Shown in pieces: positions 48,466 to 63,400 of a stretch of DNA of 64,000 nucleotides. The stretch is taken from NCBI GenBank assembly GCA_017467585.1, contig JAFUSR010000004.1:1-64000 (forward strand), given 5' to 3'. Position numbers and translations under genes: made by a program. Source of the stretch: Clostridia bacterium (lineage in GTDB: Bacteria; Bacillota; Clostridia; Christensenellales; UBA1242). Below the pieces are notes generated by a model, which made no database searches, had not been told where the DNA came from, and saw only the letters and a list, made by a program, of their open reading frames with translations. Position 1 is the stretch's first letter. Each line of letters begins with the position of its first letter.

Positions 48466-51400
48466 ATGGACAGAGACACAACAACACAAACTACTTACAG
48501 AGATTATTCATCTGATACTAACAAGAAGGGGATGAGCCGAAGAACGAGATTGCTTCTGATAATTTTCAGCAGTATCTTTTTCTTGGCTGCTGTCATTGTT
48601 CCAATTGTTATCTTTACTCGTGGAACAGATAAGTCTGTAACCGAAGAAAGAAACGTTGGTGACTTTTTGATGCGCTATGTTCTCGAACGAGATCAGAACA
48701 ATAATGTCGTGGATGAATACTACGAGATTATTCGTTATACTGGCTCTAGCAAGAACGTTGTTATTCCTGCGACCGTCGGCAATGTTAAAGTTGTGTCTGT
48801 GCTCGACGGAGCATTTAGCTCTTCAAGTCGTGAATTTAACAAGTCTATCGAAAGCATTACTGTGGCAAAAGACGACAGAAATGACTCATATAACCTTGTT
48901 TCGATTGGAAACAGTGCGTTTAATGGTTGTGAGGCCCTCTCTACTTTTACGATTCCAGATAGCGTAGAAACTGTCGGCGCTTATGCGTTTACTGGTTCTG
49001 GAATTCAAAACCTTGTTATTAACGATGCTTCTGTCCTTAAATTTGACAAAAACTCTCTTGTTGATGCAAACAGTTTGACAACTGTTACTATTGTTGGTGC
49101 TTCATCTCAAATTAACAGAGACTTAAACCTTAACAGTGACACCATTGAAAATGTCGATGTTAAAGCTGCGTCTGTTAACTTTGGTGGAGCTGCTCTTACA
49201 GGTCTTACAAATTTCCACACCCTTAGCGTATATAACATCAGCAGTGATAACTTCACTATTGATGCTTCTAACTTTGAAGATTCTAACATCACAACACTTA
49301 ACATTTATTTTGCGGAAGAACATTTAACCAAGAGATTTATGGAAAAGTTCCAAGCCGTTGGTTCTTACATTGAAGAGATTAACTTGGCTGGTGGAATCAC
49401 TTATCTTGATGCTGGCTCTCTTAGCTATTTTACAAGACTTAAAAAGGTTGCGTTTACTGATAACGCAACTGTTGATATTTCTGTTCTTGGTGCGCAAACT
49501 TATAACTCTCAAATTTTCCAATATTATCATTCAACAGACACTGCGTTTGGTGGCTACGATGATGTTGACGGAACAGATTATGTTATGAGATTGATGAACT
49601 TAGATAACAGAAACGTTTTGTCTTCAAGATTTTTGAACTTGTTTAAAACAAGTCAAGTAAAACGCGTTGATCTTCCTGAAAATATCACAGAGGTCGATGA
49701 TAACGCATTTGTTAGATACATCAACTTGACAAACCTAAACTTTGGAAGAAACAGCAAGATTATCAGAATTGGTACCGACGCCTTTGGTAGTACAGATATC
49801 GACAGCCAAACAGTTAACATTTCAGGACTTGTTGTAACAGGACCTGTTTCTGTTGGAAACCTAGATGATGAATCTAGAGTATACACAGAATTTAACACCT
49901 CAAGTGGTAGATATGCTGCCCGCTATTCTTACAATGGTGAAACAACCAAGGGTTCATATAAAGTTACGGTTAACTTAAAAGTTATTCTTGAGCCTGTTAG
50001 ACCAAATGTTTCTTTCCCAACTGTTGAGGATATCGGAACAGAAAACAACCAAAGAAATGGTGAATCTTTTGACGTTGCCTACAACGCTTCAATTTTGAAT
50101 GCTCTTAAACAAAAAGGTTTTACACAAGAAGCATTATTTAAAAACACCGATGCAAGAAATATCAACTGGCATTTGGATGGCTGGTATCTTGATGAGGACT
50201 ATCAAACAGAACTAACTGATGATGTTTTGATGACAGAAGAGTATAGCGGTGGGGTTGTTGTTTACGCAAAATGGAGTGTGCTAAACAATCGTGAATTCAA
50301 CGTGCTTTATTATTATCAAACAGTTGACAAGTCTGGCTATGAACAACGTGGTTCAGTAACTGTTGACTCGTTTGCTCCAAACGATTATGTTGATTTGATG
50401 ACGGTTGATGCCGTTTCTAAAGTTGAGCCAGGATATACCATAAAGACTGCTGCTGCATCATCTAGCGACACACAATATTCTGTGCTTACTGGATATAACA
50501 CAATCAAAAATAATAACACACACCACTTTGTTATTTACTTCAACAGAAATGAATATTCCATCACATTTAACGACAATGTTCAAGAATATTCAATCAACCC
50601 AGCATCATTTGTTGATGGAACAGACTTGGAAAAGTATAACAAAATTGTGTTTAAGTCAGACATAACCCTTCCAGTGATGGAAAGAGCTGGTTATGAATTT
50701 AAAGGTTGGACAACAACACAAAATGGTCAGGTTGTTTACACTGATACACTTTCTTATTCTTACACATCAAATATAACTCTCTATGCTGTTTGGGAGGCTC
50801 AAACAGTTGAGGTTCGTGTAGAAATTCAAAGAGAAATTGCTCAAACAGAACAAGGCTATGAATTTAGTTCTGGTGGTGGAACTCTTGTGTTTGAAGACCT
50901 TTTCTATGCTGATCAATTGATGTCTGATGTCTATAACCAAATAGACTCTTTAAGACCAGACGCTGTTAAGGGCTATAAATATTACAAGGCAGAAGTTGAA
51001 GAGAACGCTAGAGTGTCTGGAGACAAGGCAAACAACATTATTGTTGTTAAGTATATTAAGAAATTATATAGTATTAAAGTTAATTTGAATGATCATGGAA
51101 GTGCATCTCACGAGACTGCAAACCCATATTCTCCTATGACTAAAACATATAAATACCTCGACAGTATTGGTGTTTGGGCAGAGGCTGAAAGACATGGATA
51201 TAAGTTTAATTCTTGGTTCTATGATTCTGCATGCACAAAACAAGTTGGTGTAGACGACCAAATTGGAACAAACGCAAACCTTCCAGAAAATCTTTCTGAA
51301 TTTACCATTTACGCTGGATGGGAAAGAGAGAATTTTGTTGTTGCATTCAGCTCTAACTTTGGAACACCAACAGTAACAGACAGAACATATGGCTATGACG

Positions 51401-54400
51401 ACGAAGGAACACTTCCTCCTTCATTTACACGCAGTGGCTATTCGTTTGTTGGTTGGTCACTGTCTGAGACCGGCGAAGTTGAATATGTGTTCGACGGAAC
51501 AAAAATTAGCTACGTAGATGTGAATAGACTCTATGAAGATTATTTGTTGCATAAAGTTGATGACAAGTTAAACATGTATGCACAATGGAAGGCAAATAAA
51601 TATAATTTCCGCTTCCATTCAAACACAGAATCAGAATCAACAAGCAATGCTAGCATAGTTCTTAACGAAACACCACTCAACATGAATATTTTTGAAAGAC
51701 CAGGATATAACCTTGTTGGTTATAACAGCAGAGAAGATGGAACTGGTGTTTCTATTAAAACTAGTGAAGAACTTTATAACTATATTTTGACACATCTAGA
51801 TGAATATGCAGAAGCTCAACTTCTTAGTCTTTACACAGAGTGGGAAGCTCGCGATGACACAAAATATAGAATAAACATAAAATTGCAAACACTCAATCCA
51901 GAGTCATATGAAGATGCTAATGCAATAATTATTCAAACGGGAACAACAGACACAGTTGTTGACTCGAGTGATGTTCTTGAATTGATATCTTCAAACTATG
52001 GCACTTATGTTAACGGATTTAGTTATGAAAGAATGGAGTCTAACAATCAATTTAAGATTGCTGGCGACGAGACTCTAGAAATCAATGTATATTATCAAAG
52101 AAGATCAATAAAAGTTAAAGTTTTGGTTCACGAAGATAGTGTTAACTGCGTTATTGTTGGGCTTGAAGGTGAACATGTAACATATGACGATGTTGAAGAT
52201 CAATATTTAGTTGTGTTTGGCAGTGAATATACAATTACTGCAGTGCCTGTTGATGGATATGTATTTGATGCATGGAAAGTTGATTCAGTAACTGTTGGAA
52301 CAACTGAAAATCTTCACTTTGTTGTTGATGGTGTTGATGACATAACTTATGTTGCCAATGTTATTTCAAAACGTTGGACAGTTTCTTATGACGGCAACGG
52401 GGCAACAGAAGGTGAGGTTGCATCAACCTATCTTACCTATAATGTTATTGGAAATCTTGCTGAAAACGCATTTGTTAAACATGGCTACACATTTAAAGGT
52501 TGGTCAGAAGATGCCGATTCTGTGTTTGGTGTAGACGACGAGCATATTTATTCAAATGCACTTGCTGTTGAAACAGTAAATGAACTTTATGCAATTACTC
52601 ATGGAGAAAGCTTGCAACTATATGCAATTTGGCAAGCAAATTCATTTGTTATTACGCTCACTGAAAAGGAAGACGATGTTGATGCAGAAGCAACAATAGA
52701 TGTTCTTTATGATGGTTCTGCTGTTCTTCCTGACAGTGAAGAAATTTCTGACTTTATTAAACATGGTTACACACTTGTTGCTTGGAAACTCTCAGAGGAA
52801 ACAGAATTCGCTCCTGCTTATCAATTAACCGTTGATGAAATAAATGCGCTCTATGACATTTATGAAGAGTCTGAAGAGCCAAAGGCAGTTAAACTATTTG
52901 CAAGATATGAAGCAAATTCATTTGCTTTGACTTATACTGCGGGAACAGGTGTTGGTGCAAACAAAACAGTTGTTGCTTATTATGACGACAATGAATTTGT
53001 TCTTGAAACAGCCGCAACAGCAAACTTTGCTAAAACAGGTTACACATTTGACAAATGGACATATAACAACGGAACGACCGATGTTGAAGTTTCTGGTTCA
53101 GGAACAACTTTGGTAAATGGTCTTTATGACTATGTTACAGAAAATAATCTTAGTGGATTAACATTGGTTGCCAACTGGACCGCAAACCACTATATTGTTA
53201 AATTTGTTGGTGTAAAAGCAGTTCTTGATGATGGCTCACAAACATTGAGTGAGTTAACTCTTCTTGATGACGTTTTGTCAGACACAGAGGTTCAATATCA
53301 TGCTGCAACAGGAACAGAAGACGCTTATTATTATATTGAATGTGTTTATGATCAAACATTGAAACTCGCTAAAAACTATTATAAACTTGGTGAAGAATAT
53401 AATGGTGAAAGCGCATATAAGTTCTCGGCATGGAGAAATAGAACAACACTTTTAACATATGCTGCAGAAACTGAGGGACTTAAAAACCTAACAGCAGAGG
53501 CTGATGGCGTTGTTGAATTTGAAACCGTTTGGCAACAAGGTTCAACAGAATATCGATTCAGAGCATGGCTTGAGCAACTTGACGGAAGCTATGTTGAGGT
53601 TGATATTAATGATGAAAACTATTTAAAATATTATACATCTTATATAAGTGGTTATTTCACAACTGATGAAACAATTAATAATATTAGTGTTGTAACTGAT
53701 CAACTCGTTGTTCCAGGATTCAACTATGCTGGAGAGTATTATACAAACCAAGAAAACAACGAGTTAAAAGTTACCGAAAGCACACTTTTGATAACTCTTA
53801 AATATCAAAGAGATGTTTATAGTGTTGTTATTGACGACCAAAATGGCTCAATCGAACTTGAAACAACAGATGGCCTTGGTGTTAGACTTATTGATGAAAA
53901 TCAATATGAAATTAAATTTGGTGCCATTCTTAACGCAAGCGCTGAAGCAAAAACTGGATATCTTGTTCGTGGATATGTTGTTAATGGCGAAGTTATTCCA
54001 TCTTCAGACACAGTATATACAATCACAGATGAATATAACTATGGCGAAGCAACAATTTCGCTTGATGTAGACCCAATTGAATTTGTTGTTGAATATTTCG
54101 ATGGCGACAATTCACTTCTGTCGGTTGACTATTCTTACGATTCTGGTGCAAATCTTTATATTGCTCCAAAAGTTGGTTACTCATTTAGTGGTTGGAAATA
54201 CACAAAGGGTGGCAGCGACTTAGACATTGTTTATAACGCATTAGAAAATGCCGCATTTGAAGTTGATCGCGACATTATTAATGAGTTGTTTGCTCGCGCA
54301 GGATATGACGAAGAAACAGAGAAATATGTCTCAAAATTATATGCGGGATATGAAGCAATTGAATATAAGGTGTTCTTTGACCCAGCAGAGGGTTCGATAA

Positions 54401-57400
54401 GAGGTGAACATCAACAAACTCTTGTTACTGTTATGTATGGTGAAGAATATAACATTTCAACATATATTTCAGAATTCTATCGCAAAGGTTATCACATAAT
54501 CAATTTCGTTGCAGTTAACTCAAACGAAGGCGAAATTAAATTTGACAGCACGAATGGTGACAGCCTTGCAGAAAAAGCAAAAACATCTAATTATACATTT
54601 ATTAACCTTACAAGCATTTCAGGGGCAACAGTAACTGTTTCTCCAGTTTGGGAAGCAGACACATTTGCAGTTGTTTACAAGGCTAACCAGGGCAGTGGCG
54701 CTGATGTTGAAGAGTTGTGGCAATATGAAACAACCGAAGGAATTGAATTCTATGATGGACACACATTTGCTCACGAAGGATACACATTAATTGGTTGGAG
54801 CGTTTCTCCTGATGCAACACAAGCAACATATGTTATTGGAGAAGATGCAACAGAAGTTACTGTGGCAATTGTTGCAGATCTTTATGAGTTATATCTTGCG
54901 AGTGACAACGAACAAGCAGTTCTTTATGCTGTTTGGAGAGCAAATAAATATAAGGTTTATTATCTAGCTCAAGAACACGCTGGAGCATCAACAACTGTTG
55001 ATGATGTTGTTGTTGACCCAGTTGGATTTGAAAAAGATGACAACGGTTATTATATTGAATATACATACGACCAAGAATATGTGTTTGCAGACAACTTCTA
55101 CATCTTGGAAGGATATAATTTCGTTGGCTGGTTGTTTGATGAACAAACATATATTGCTGGCGATGTGCTTAGCAACTTAACAAGTGCTGCTGATGGTGTT
55201 GTTGAAATTTACACAATTTGGCAAGCTAAGACATTTGCTGTTGAATATAATTCAAACAAACCAGAGGCAAATAATGGTGAAGTTGAAGGACAAATAGAAA
55301 ACGGACTTGCTACTTTTGACGCATCATTTGTTGTGTCAAATGAACAATATTCATTGTTTGGTTACACATTTGGCGGATTTGCAGAAGAGGGTGAAACAAC
55401 TGCTCTTGGAGAAGTTTCTGCCGCTGGCGTAAATCAATGGTTTAGAGATCTTTATAATGAAGAAACAGGAGATGCTGACAACAAAGTTCTTTATGCTATT
55501 TGGGCAGCAAACCAGGTTGAAGTTAGCTACAACGCAAACACAGGTTCATATGCATCAACCGTTACTCAAAGAACAATTACATATTCTTATGATCAACAAG
55601 ATGCACGATATATCGCAAACCCAACAAAACAAGGTTACACATTTGTTGGTTACAATGTAAGTGCAGAGGCTGTTGTTGCTGATTATATTGTTCCAGCAAC
55701 AGGCGAATTTGTTCAAGAAGAGGTAAATCGCATTTATGCTTATGCTTCTGAACAAACAGAAAACCCAGCTCCATATGAGATTACTCTTTATGCAATTTGG
55801 CAAGCAAATTCATATACAATCACATTTGACGAAAACACTCCAGCATATGCAACTGTTAGTCAAACTGCAGAATCTGCTGAGGTTGTGTTTGATCAGTCAT
55901 TAGAAGGATTGTATGTTGCCCGTGCAAACGGTTATACATTTGTTGGATATTATACCGATAGTGCAGCAGGAGACAGATTGTTTAATCAAACAGGTGAACT
56001 TGTTGCTTCTGTTGATGGCTATACTGACGCTTCTGCAAATTGGATTCATGCAGACGACGCAACAGTTTATGCAAGATATGAAATAAACAATTATAATTTA
56101 ACTGTTCACATTGATGAACATTTTGATGCTGCAACATTGGTTGTTAAAGTAGACAATCAGATTGTTAGCCCAGAATCTGTTGAAAACGGAAATTATATTT
56201 ATACAATTGAATTCCACAAGACTGCAGAGATTTCACTTTCTACAATTGCGGGTTACACATTTGCAGCAAATGCCGTTGTAAACGATGGATTGCAAGCTCT
56301 TGAATTTGAAACAAACACAAACTCACAAATAACAAGCTTGACAACTCCACTAAGCTATGTTGTTGACGCAACAGAAAATGAAGTTCAAAACAATATTGAA
56401 TTCAATTCTCTTGCAATTCTCTATGAAATTACAATTAACACAAACGGAAATGTTGCAAACGCTGTCGTAAATGGTGGGGAAATTTCAGTTTCTCACGATG
56501 GAGACACATGGAAATTTAATGATTACTATGGAAATGTTGCAAATATTTATATTACAACTGCCGATGGTTACTACATTAGTGCAGCAACTGGACTAGATGT
56601 TGCAAACGTAATTAAAGAAGATAACACTTATAGCAAGATTACGGAAGACTTTACCATTAGCTATGTTGCCAGCCAAAACATTATTAATTTGACAATTGTT
56701 GCATATTATTATCAAATTAATATAGATGCAGGTGCACAAAATGCGAAAATTGCAATAAAATATGAGGTAAATGGTGAACAAATTACCTCAGAATCTGCAA
56801 ATTCAGCTGTTGTTTATGCAGAATATAATGCAAAAACATTGAGATATAAGGTTGAAAATGAATATTATCTTGTTAAAGAAATCATCACAACCTATGCTGG
56901 TTACACTGCAAACAGCGTTGTTGATCAACTTGATGAAACCCTTGTCTATGTTTCTGCAGATGGTGAAAAACTAAACACAACACTTATTAATTCATGGAGC
57001 AAGGTTTCTAACGAAGCAACAAATGCAGTTGTTAGATATACTCCAAATGCCGACACAATTTACACTGTTAAATTCATGAAGAAAGTTCTTGGAGAAGACT
57101 CTTTTGTTGAGTCTGGTTTAACAATGCAGTTCCATGGAGAAACTGACTCCGAGATCACTTATCAAATGATTATCAATGAATTGCAGGCTTCTGGTGCGTC
57201 ATTCCCAACAATCACCGGATTTGATCGCGACACTGATGATCAAACAAAATTTGCAGCCCTCAATGGAGTTGTCACAATCAATGGTGATGGTTCTAGTGAA
57301 GTGGAAATTAATTATGTGAGAGAATTCTATGCTCTTAACATTGTGGTTTATTCTCAAGATGCGTTTGGCAACTACATTAAAGACAGCGTTTCTGGTGGAA

Positions 57401-60400
57401 CGATTACAACTGCTGCACAAACATATGAATATGAATATTTGGTTGAACTTACATCTATTGCAAACACTGGTTTCCAAGAAGCAGTATGGTATAAGTCTTT
57501 TGACCCAGACACCAAAACTGGAGAACTTGCAGAAAACTTTGAAATAACAGCTCAAACAAACTTGGTTGCTGTGTTCTCTAGAAGAATTTATTCACTTTCT
57601 CTTGTAACAATGTGGCAAGAAATTGCTGATGCAGTAAATGGCTCTTATGTTGTCTACACTCTTGGCGACCTTGTTTCAGGCAGTGGTGACTACAGATTTG
57701 GTCAAGCGGTTACTATTACCAACCTAGACAAAACAGGCTTTACCTTTGAAGGTTTTTATGCAGATGAATTGATGCAAGGAGATGCTGTTTCTGTTGTTGG
57801 CTACACAATGCCAAGCGAGAACACAGTTCTTTATGCAAAATATACAAGACAATCATTTGTTGTTACACTCGAAGCAGACAGGGGTATTGCAAGCGCAAAC
57901 CTTTCAGAAACAATCGGTGTTACCGAGGTTGAAGAGGGCGTTTCGTATGATGTGTTCTATGGTGTGACATTTGATGTTTTATTTGAGGTTAGAACAGGTT
58001 ATGCAGAAACAGTGATAACCTTGTCTAACGACATCGAAAATCCAATTGAAATTGAAGATGGCGTAAACTCTTATGAAATTGCTTATAACTATTTGCAAGA
58101 TATAACAATTTCAATTGAAACAGTTGCTCAAGACGTTGGTTATGTTGTTGAAGTTTATCTTCAAAACATGACAAGCACCGACAATAACAACTTTGTTAAC
58201 AACTACACAAAATTTGGTGCAGATCAAAGAGTTTCTGCCTACACCGACCAAACAGTTACAATTTCTGAAATCCTTGAATTGTTTGAAAGCGCAATCACAG
58301 GCTCAACATATTATGCATATAGCATAAATGGTGCGTCAGAAATTCTTGTTTCAGCAGGACAAAACGATTCGTTTGTTGTTGCAGGAGAAGGAACAGATGT
58401 TGTTAAACTTTACACAATTAGAAATGTTTATAGAGTTGAAGTTGCCGAAAGAGGCGATTTGGGCGGCGTTGGCTCGTTAAACATTGCAATTGCCGAGGGC
58501 GAGAACCTTGGATATATTGTAGAGAGTGGCGAAGGATATGCTGAGGTTCGTTATGGCTCAGAACTTACAATAACAATCGTGCTGAAGAGAGGATATAAGT
58601 TTGACGAAACAGCCCTTGTTTATGAAGGCTTGGCTGATGCAACACACAATGTAACTGTTGAATCAGATGTTCAAACTGCACTATGCTCAACTGGCAGAGT
58701 AACTGCTGATGGAACAATTTCTATTAATTCAGTTGCTAAACAATATACAATTGAATTTAATGCAAACAGCAATCCTGTTATAGACAGAATTGTTACTGGT
58801 GAAGTTGAGTCTCAAACCGCAACAATTGGTCAAGAGCTAAAACTCAACAAAAATCAATTTGAAACTGATGGTTTCACATTCCTTGGCTGGTCAGAAATTT
58901 CAATGAGTACCATTGCAATTTTTGCAGATGAAGATACTGTCGATGTTGATAACATATTTGGTTTCTATACCAGTGTTGGTGAAAATGGAACACTTACACT
59001 TTATGCGGTATGGCAGGCTAAGACAATCGCCGTTGAATATTACAACCAAGATGGCGAAAAGGTTGCTGAGGATGAATTTACATTCTCTAGAGATGCCGTT
59101 GCTGCAGAAGCTGCAAACAGAGTAGGTTTTGAATTTAACAATTGGGTTCTCTCTGTTGATGAGACATTTGTTCTTGGCTCTGGTGAAGAACTTTCAAGCA
59201 CAAAAGTTAACAGACTTTATAGACTTCTTGTTGAAAAGAATCAAACAAAAGCTGTGTTTAATGCTAGTTACACAGGCCTTAACATTGATATCAACATTCA
59301 ACAATATGTTTTGAAATTAAATGGAATTAATGTTGAAGACAAGTCTTCAGCTGCAAGTTATCAACACATTTCAAGCGAAGTTGTTTATAACGAAACAAAA
59401 GCTGATGAAGACTTTATTTATAACAACATTAAAAATTCTTCACAAATTGTGTTAGAAGGATTCACCCCTTATGCTTATCAGGCAAAAGATGGTTCATTTA
59501 AGACTTTTGCAAGTGCAGGTTCTAATAAGTTTAATCCTAACTTAGATGGTTCAGAAATCTTAATAATCTATTACACAAGAAATGCTTACACAATAACCGT
59601 TGTTCCAAACAATGGACTTTCAACAAACCCAACATTTGATGCATATTATGGATCAAACCTTATTGCAAACATAAATGCACAAAACTTTGGATTTGTTAAA
59701 AATGGATATTCTCTTGTTGGTTATAAATATAACGGAGAAGAGGTGGCTCAAGAAGCAACAGTTATTGCTGAGCCAATGGAAGTTTCTGCTGAGTGGGAAG
59801 CAGACACCTTTACAGTGTCTATAAGCGCCAATGGTGGAGTTCTTGTTGATTCAGAAGCACAAACAAGTTTTGTCGCAACATTTGACAATAATGATGGACT
59901 CACATTTGACACAGGTCTGTTTGAAAGAGTTGGCTATATCTTTGTTGGATATGGCAACACCCCAGATGCAGCCTTTGATTCAGTGTTTACTTCTGCAAAC
60001 AAAGCCACGGTTAACTCTTGGTATAACGAAGCAAATGTTGGTAAAGACGGAATAAAAGTTATCTATGCAATTTGGAGCGCTCGTTATTTCAACTTGAGCA
60101 TTGCAAGTGGAGATGAGAACTCTTCAAGTGCTGCAACAATTGCGTTTACTTATGGTTCAACAACATTATCTCTTGACGAAGTGGCAAACAAACTTTATGT
60201 TCGCTATGGAAGCAACAAGATATACTTTGGAACAAACCTTGTTGACCAAAGAAATGCGGCAAATGAAATCGACTCAATTGAAGCAACCAGACATGGCTAT
60301 ACAATTGCTGGTTTTGCTGACAATGGAACATTCTATATTAATGAAAGTGAAAACTTGCTTCTTGCAAACTATGCTCAAACAGAAGATTTATCTCTTGTTG

Positions 60401-63400
60401 CTGAGTGGATTGCGGAGACAAGAATGTTGCAAGTTCTTGTTGACGCAAGAGTTGCAACAGTTGTGGCTGAACTGGGTGGATCAACCGTTGAACCATCTAG
60501 CGTAAGCAATAACATTTATACATATTCTGTTTACTACGAGGCAGAGGTGCTTGTTACTGCCACAACAGCAACAGGATATAGCTTTATTGCTGGCATAACC
60601 GGAGCGACATATTCAAACAACGATAAACAAGTTGATGTTGAAATTGTAATACTTGATTCTAACAGCATTTCTCTTAGAACAGAAGCTGATACATTCTCAA
60701 TTAAATATAACAGCAACAGAAGTGAATCTACAGTTGTTGTTCCTGATAACACAACTGCAATTTATGGATTGTCGTTAACACTTTCAACAAATGTTACAGG
60801 AAATGAGACTGTTCTTGGTTATCACTTTGCTGGTTGGACCACTGAACAAGATGGCACAGAAATAATTTCTAACAACATTTCAGCTGAAACAGTTCAGGCG
60901 TGGTATGCCGAAACTGGAGTAGGAAAGGGCGGAATTAAGAATGTTTATGCCGTTTGGGAGGCAGATACCTTTACTGTTGAATTTAACACAGACGGTGGAA
61001 ATAACTTGGATAGCATTACTGCAACATATGGTGCAGATTCGTTTAATGCCGAATTGCCAAGCGCAACTAAACATGGTTACAACTTTACTCAATGGTATGC
61101 AGAAGCCGAGAAAGAAAACGTGATTGCAGACGATGCAGAATCTATAACACGTTTGTATAACAAATATTTTGCGGCAGGCAAAGAAGGAGCCGTAACAATT
61201 TATGCCGCATATGAAGAGGCAACCTTTAATGTTGGCTTTGATGCAGACCCAGTGTCAGCAGAATATGAAGACAAGACTCTCTCATATGGAAATGGCGCCG
61301 AAATTTATGTCGATGCAGAGCAAAACCCATCACGCCAAGGTTACGACTTTGTTGGCTGGACAGTGAATGGTGAAACTGTTATTTCTGCGCTCGACGCAAG
61401 TGATGGCTCAATTGATGCAGAAACTGTTAATGCGCTTTATGACTTGTGGGAAGAATATAAAGATGCCGACGACCTTCTTATTCTTGTTGCAAGCTATACA
61501 GAACGTTATGATACAGAATATAAAATCACTGTTTTGGTTGACGACGCCGAAGGCACAAGCAATGTTCAATATCAAAACATAATTATTGCCACAGGCAGAA
61601 CAAATGCTGAAATCACATTTGAAACAGTTAGAGAGGTTGCCGAAAGACAATATCTTGAACTTGCAGACACAGACAAGTTTGTGATTGTTGATGGTTGGAT
61701 TGATGCTTCTGCAACAATTGCTGCAGACAATTCTTCTGTTGCACGAATTAGATATCAACGCGCACGCAAGAGTGTTTCAGTTTCTGTTCAAACAGAAAAC
61801 TTAGATGGAACATATGGCGAAGCTACAGAACCAGTTAGCACTGGCTCTGCTGCTGGTGAAGGCGGCTCAGTTTCTATCAACGGCAACCTGACTAAATATG
61901 GTGCAAAACTTAGTGATATTCTTTCTGCTAGTGCAAGTTCTGGTTATCAACTAGAAGGATATTACATAAACGGCGAAAGAGTTGTTGCTGGTTACACAAT
62001 TTCTGGCGACGTTGCGGTTGTTGCAAGATTTGCCCGCAAAACATATTCAATCACTGTAATTCAACAGTATCAAACAGTTGAAGATGTTTTGTCTGGCACT
62101 TATTCAACCGATGCAGAACATGTTGCAGGAACAAGCGAAGTTACTGCTGAATATAAGTTCGGTGAATTGCTTTCTAATGTTGCTGTTACAAGAATGGTTA
62201 ACCCTGGCTTTGAATATGTTGGTGCTCTCACTGCAGAAGGAGCTGCATTTACAAGCGCAGACGTTGTTGTTGACGGAACAAACACAATTATTGCAAGATT
62301 TGCAAGACAAACAGTTTCTGCAACAATTTCTTATGACGGAACAATGGTTTCTGCCGAAGATATTAAAATTATTGGTTCTAACGCAAGACCAAATGACCAT
62401 TCAATTGCAATTTCTAACGATGCGTTTACAATAATCTATGGCGAAGCTTACGTTCTTCAAATCAAAACAATCGCTGGTTATGTTGTTTCTGATGTTACAG
62501 TAAATGGTGATTCGGTTACCGTAACCGATGTAACACCAGCTGGCGACACAACATTTATTAAATCTTACACAGTGTCAGAAACTGCTGGCACAGGCCTTAA
62601 TATTGAAATTATTTCTGGGGCAAACACAGAAGTAACTTATGTCATTCACTATATGACACAAGGTGTTGATGGTGCATATGTAGACTTTGAACAAGTAACT
62701 TACAACAATGGTATTACTGGTCAAACAAAATTAATTAGCACCTTCACAAGCGCAACCGAAGTTGCAAAAACAGAGGGACTTGCAGAGAAACTTGCAAGCA
62801 AAACATATCTTGGTTGGGCAAGAAATGCAACTTCTGCTGATAACCTCTCAAGAACAACAGCATTTGTTATTGCTGGTGATGGAACAACCGAAATCTATTT
62901 ATATTACAAACAATTTACATTTACAGTAAGCGCTTACGGCGAGGGCACAATCAGCCAAGCTCACCTTTATGGCGCAACTCCAAGAACAATCGAAAGCACA
63001 ATTTCTGGTGCTAGTTCAATTTCAACACTATTCTACGAAGATAATGTTGTTCTTACAATCAATGTTGAACATGGTTACAAATTAACAGCTTTGAGCCTCA
63101 ACGACATTGATGTTGATGTTCAAAGTGTTGTTGTGGTTCCAGACGGAACAAACACCTATGAACAATATAGATTTACATTCAATGTTGCAGATTATGCAAC
63201 AGGCCTTGTTGATAACGATATTTTTGAAATTGTCAACACACTCGAAGCAAACATTTATACTGTTGAATTCTATGCATTTGATGCAGATAGTGAAGCAACA
63301 CCACTTGCAACACAAAATATCAGTGTTGGTTCTACAGTAACTCTTACTGCCGGCGAAGACATAACTGGTCTTGCTATTGGAGGTTATGATTTTGCTGGTT